Origin: Amblyomma americanum
Taxonomy: Eukaryota; Arthropoda; Arachnida; Ixodida; Ixodidae
Length of the DNA stretch: 64,000 bases
Assembly: GCF_052857255.1 (NCBI RefSeq)
Contig: NC_135505.1
Location: 27,656,499 to 27,720,498, forward strand
Direction: 5' to 3'
Positions 62,701 to 64,000 of this stretch are shown piece after piece. The notes beneath the pieces are model-generated. The model was given only the letters and a program-made list of their open reading frames with translations, did no database searches and was not told where the DNA came from. The position numbers were made by a program, and so were the translations under genes. Numbering within the stretch: position 1 is the stretch's first letter; each line of letters opens with the position of its first letter.

Positions 62701-63265
62701 CTACAACGCAGGCAGGGTATCTGTCGAAGCAGTCAAAATTCTCACAGCCGGCCCGACACCGGCAGAACTAATTAACCTTGTTTGGACTCCGGCCCACGAG
62801 GGCCTCCGGGGAAACGAGACAGCGCATGCATTGGCCCGAGGACTCAAACACCGGGACCCCAATGCGGTCTCGTCGAGTAGAGAGTCCCTTCAGACGAGCG
62901 AGGAGCTGAACACGTACCAAGATATTCTTAACCATTACAGATTAGGAAGACAGACATTACCTGGAGCATGCAAGGGCCTCAGCAAAAAGGAAGAGGTCAT
63001 ATGGAGAAAGTTACAGGCGGGAGTTTTTCCGAACCCACTCGCACCAAGCAGATGGCATCCGGCGATCCAAGACCCCAGGTGTAAACAGTGTAATGAAATA
63101 GCAGACATGATCCACATGGTGTGGACATGCCCTAGCCACAACGAACCAGACAGGAATATAGAGTCCTGGGAGGCTTTAATGGCCAGCCAGAAAGAAGAAG
63201 AACAAAAAGGAGTCATCCGTCTGGCCCTGGACACCGCTGAATCCCAAGGGATCCCAGCCTGCTGA
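59746..63265 (+). pseudogene. I-like LINE ORF2: endonuclease, RT, RNase H; one frameshift
   Basis: ATG at 59746 (MPWPKNNNTIWQWNCRGF) overlaps the end of ORF1 in the +1 frame. AP endonuclease: WNCRGFLRKR, ALQECG, VIVGDFNAHHPAWGY and GSDHKI. RT: LVLIPKPGKK, LRPISLTSCVGKLME, VGLDVAKAFDNVDHAAIL, GTPQGSVLSPTLFNIAM and YADDLTLW. RNase H: YTDAAEYDG, AEEVAIALAL, ITDSKTAI and WTPAHEGLRGNETAHALA. A C-terminal CCHC finger is CKQCNEIADMIHMVWTC. The frame breaks once at about 61043, where GCAGGTCGACAG lacks two bases of the expected AG-(A/G)-D codons. Every other motif is intact. Confidence 0.9.
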
Positions 63266-63363
63266 AAGGGGAGGAAGATGACGGCGGTCAAGACTCGTCT
63301 TTTTCGCCCTCTGATTCCTTGACGGGTGCAAATAAAGTTATTTCATCATCATGGCACGCATGA

Positions 63364-64000
63364 ACGCACCCGCACGGCGCACCAAGTTGGTGAACTTCAA
63401 ATTTCAGACGCACGAGCGGATGGTCGCATTGCAGTTATTGCTTGCTGTCCCGTGACGAACCAGGCCACGCCTCCTCAACTTTGCCTGTGGAAGATGGCCG
63501 CCCACGAAACGGAATGAGAAACCAGGCCTGTAGGTGACAGCTATGCCAAGAAACATATAATATTGGCCTCATCTAGCTATTACGAATGTTTACAGAGACT
63601 TCGGACTTCACCGTGTGCAACAGCGGCGAGCGATAGACAGTTCCTCCAAATTGTTTTGTACACCGAGTTGCGCAAGATGTACGCAGTGCCGATGTCGCGA
63701 AGTGCTTATTTGTAGCTGTTTGTGATTGTGAAAAGTGTTCTTTATTCGCGCGAGCATCTTCACGAACAGCAGCGAGAAGTAGCTCCCCAGGGTGAATTTC
63801 CTGTGCATACAGTAAGCTTCACAGCGCTGTGACAACTGTGTGTGTATTTATTGCGGTCGGAACGAGTGCATTTGCGTCAGTCATTGATATCACCTGCAAG
63901 TATAATTACGTTTGAAAGGTCACTACGCATGCCTTATTTTCTGAATGCTGAAATGAACTTTGAGCTGTACCGCAGGTCGTGATTCGAACGCAACCGTATG
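63364..64000. other. no gene recognised
   Basis: Flank of the LINE. GTCGTGATTCGAACGCAACC near 63977-63996 looks like the B-box of a repeat cut by the window end. Confidence 0.35.

Larger units (their letters stand above)
57867..63350 (+). mobile_element. full-length I-like LINE with 13-bp target duplication
   Basis: ATGGCACGCATGA at 57854-57866 is repeated at 63351-63363, so both ends of a 5484-bp element are defined. There is a 5' UTR of ~290 bp, ORF1 (58155-59768), ORF2 (59746-63265, one frameshift), a short 3' UTR and the terminus GCAAATAAAGTTATTTCATC. ORF2 ends in an RNase H domain, as in the I group. It is the youngest and most complete element in the window. Confidence 0.92.

Overview
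The window is animal nuclear DNA, most likely from an ixodid (hard) tick. Coding exons are short and separated by introns of up to about 14 kb with GT/AG borders. Most of the sequence is retrotransposon debris. It includes tRNA-headed SINEs with the look of the tick Ruka family, CR1/Jockey-like and I-like LINEs, a Penelope-like element, and Ty3/gypsy scraps. No bacterial gene organisation, rRNA, CRISPR array or free-standing tRNA gene was seen.

Host gene. One gene can be supported: the C-terminal half of an SLC13-type (sodium/dicarboxylate-citrate, INDY-like) membrane transporter on the + strand. Eight exons (3107-3226, 16249-16368, 19268-19345, 20886-20978, 33275-33452, 35038-35199, 37162-37299, 41210-41353) join with matching phases into one reading frame ending in TGA. 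The fold-level landmarks of SLC13 are recognisable in order, but the motifs that bind sodium and substrate are replaced. It may therefore be a non-transporting or re-purposed paralogue. The 5' exons lie upstream of the window.

Introns. 7.5-11.0 kb: near-complete minus-strand LINE (family A), followed at 11.0-11.57 kb by a long fold-back (MITE-like) element. 11.66-14.0 kb: two LINE 3' remnants and a SINE. 15.3-16.2 kb: a 68-bp perfect inverted repeat and a LINE scrap. 18.0-20.2 kb: a SINE cluster with two head-to-head SINE palindromes around exons 3 and 4. 22.3-27.8 kb: a nested block in which a family A LINE is interrupted by a SINE (20-bp target duplication) and by a family B LINE carrying a perfect 37-bp hairpin at its 5' end. 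28.1-32.5 kb: family B LINE whose ORF1 starts with in-frame tandem monomers and carries a 2A-like peptide. 38.1-39.7 kb: a family B 3' half inserted in an AAT microsatellite.

Downstream of the gene (41.4-64 kb) I see no supported host gene. The region holds SINEs, a Jockey-like LINE scrap (43.9-44.4 kb), two Penelope-like copies head to head (44.57-48.2 kb), a second Penelope remnant (50.7-51.4 kb), a gypsy integrase tail (53.4-53.7 kb), LINE remnants (55.5-57.1 kb) and a full-length I-like LINE at 57,867-63,350 bounded by a 13-bp target-site duplication. That LINE is intact except for one frameshift in ORF2.

The strongest leads are the 2A/signal-peptide ORF1, the degenerate SLC13 protein, the inverted Penelope pair with complementary catalytic damage, and an unnamed non-coding repeat present in four copies. 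All family names come from reading translated motifs by eye; no database search was run.
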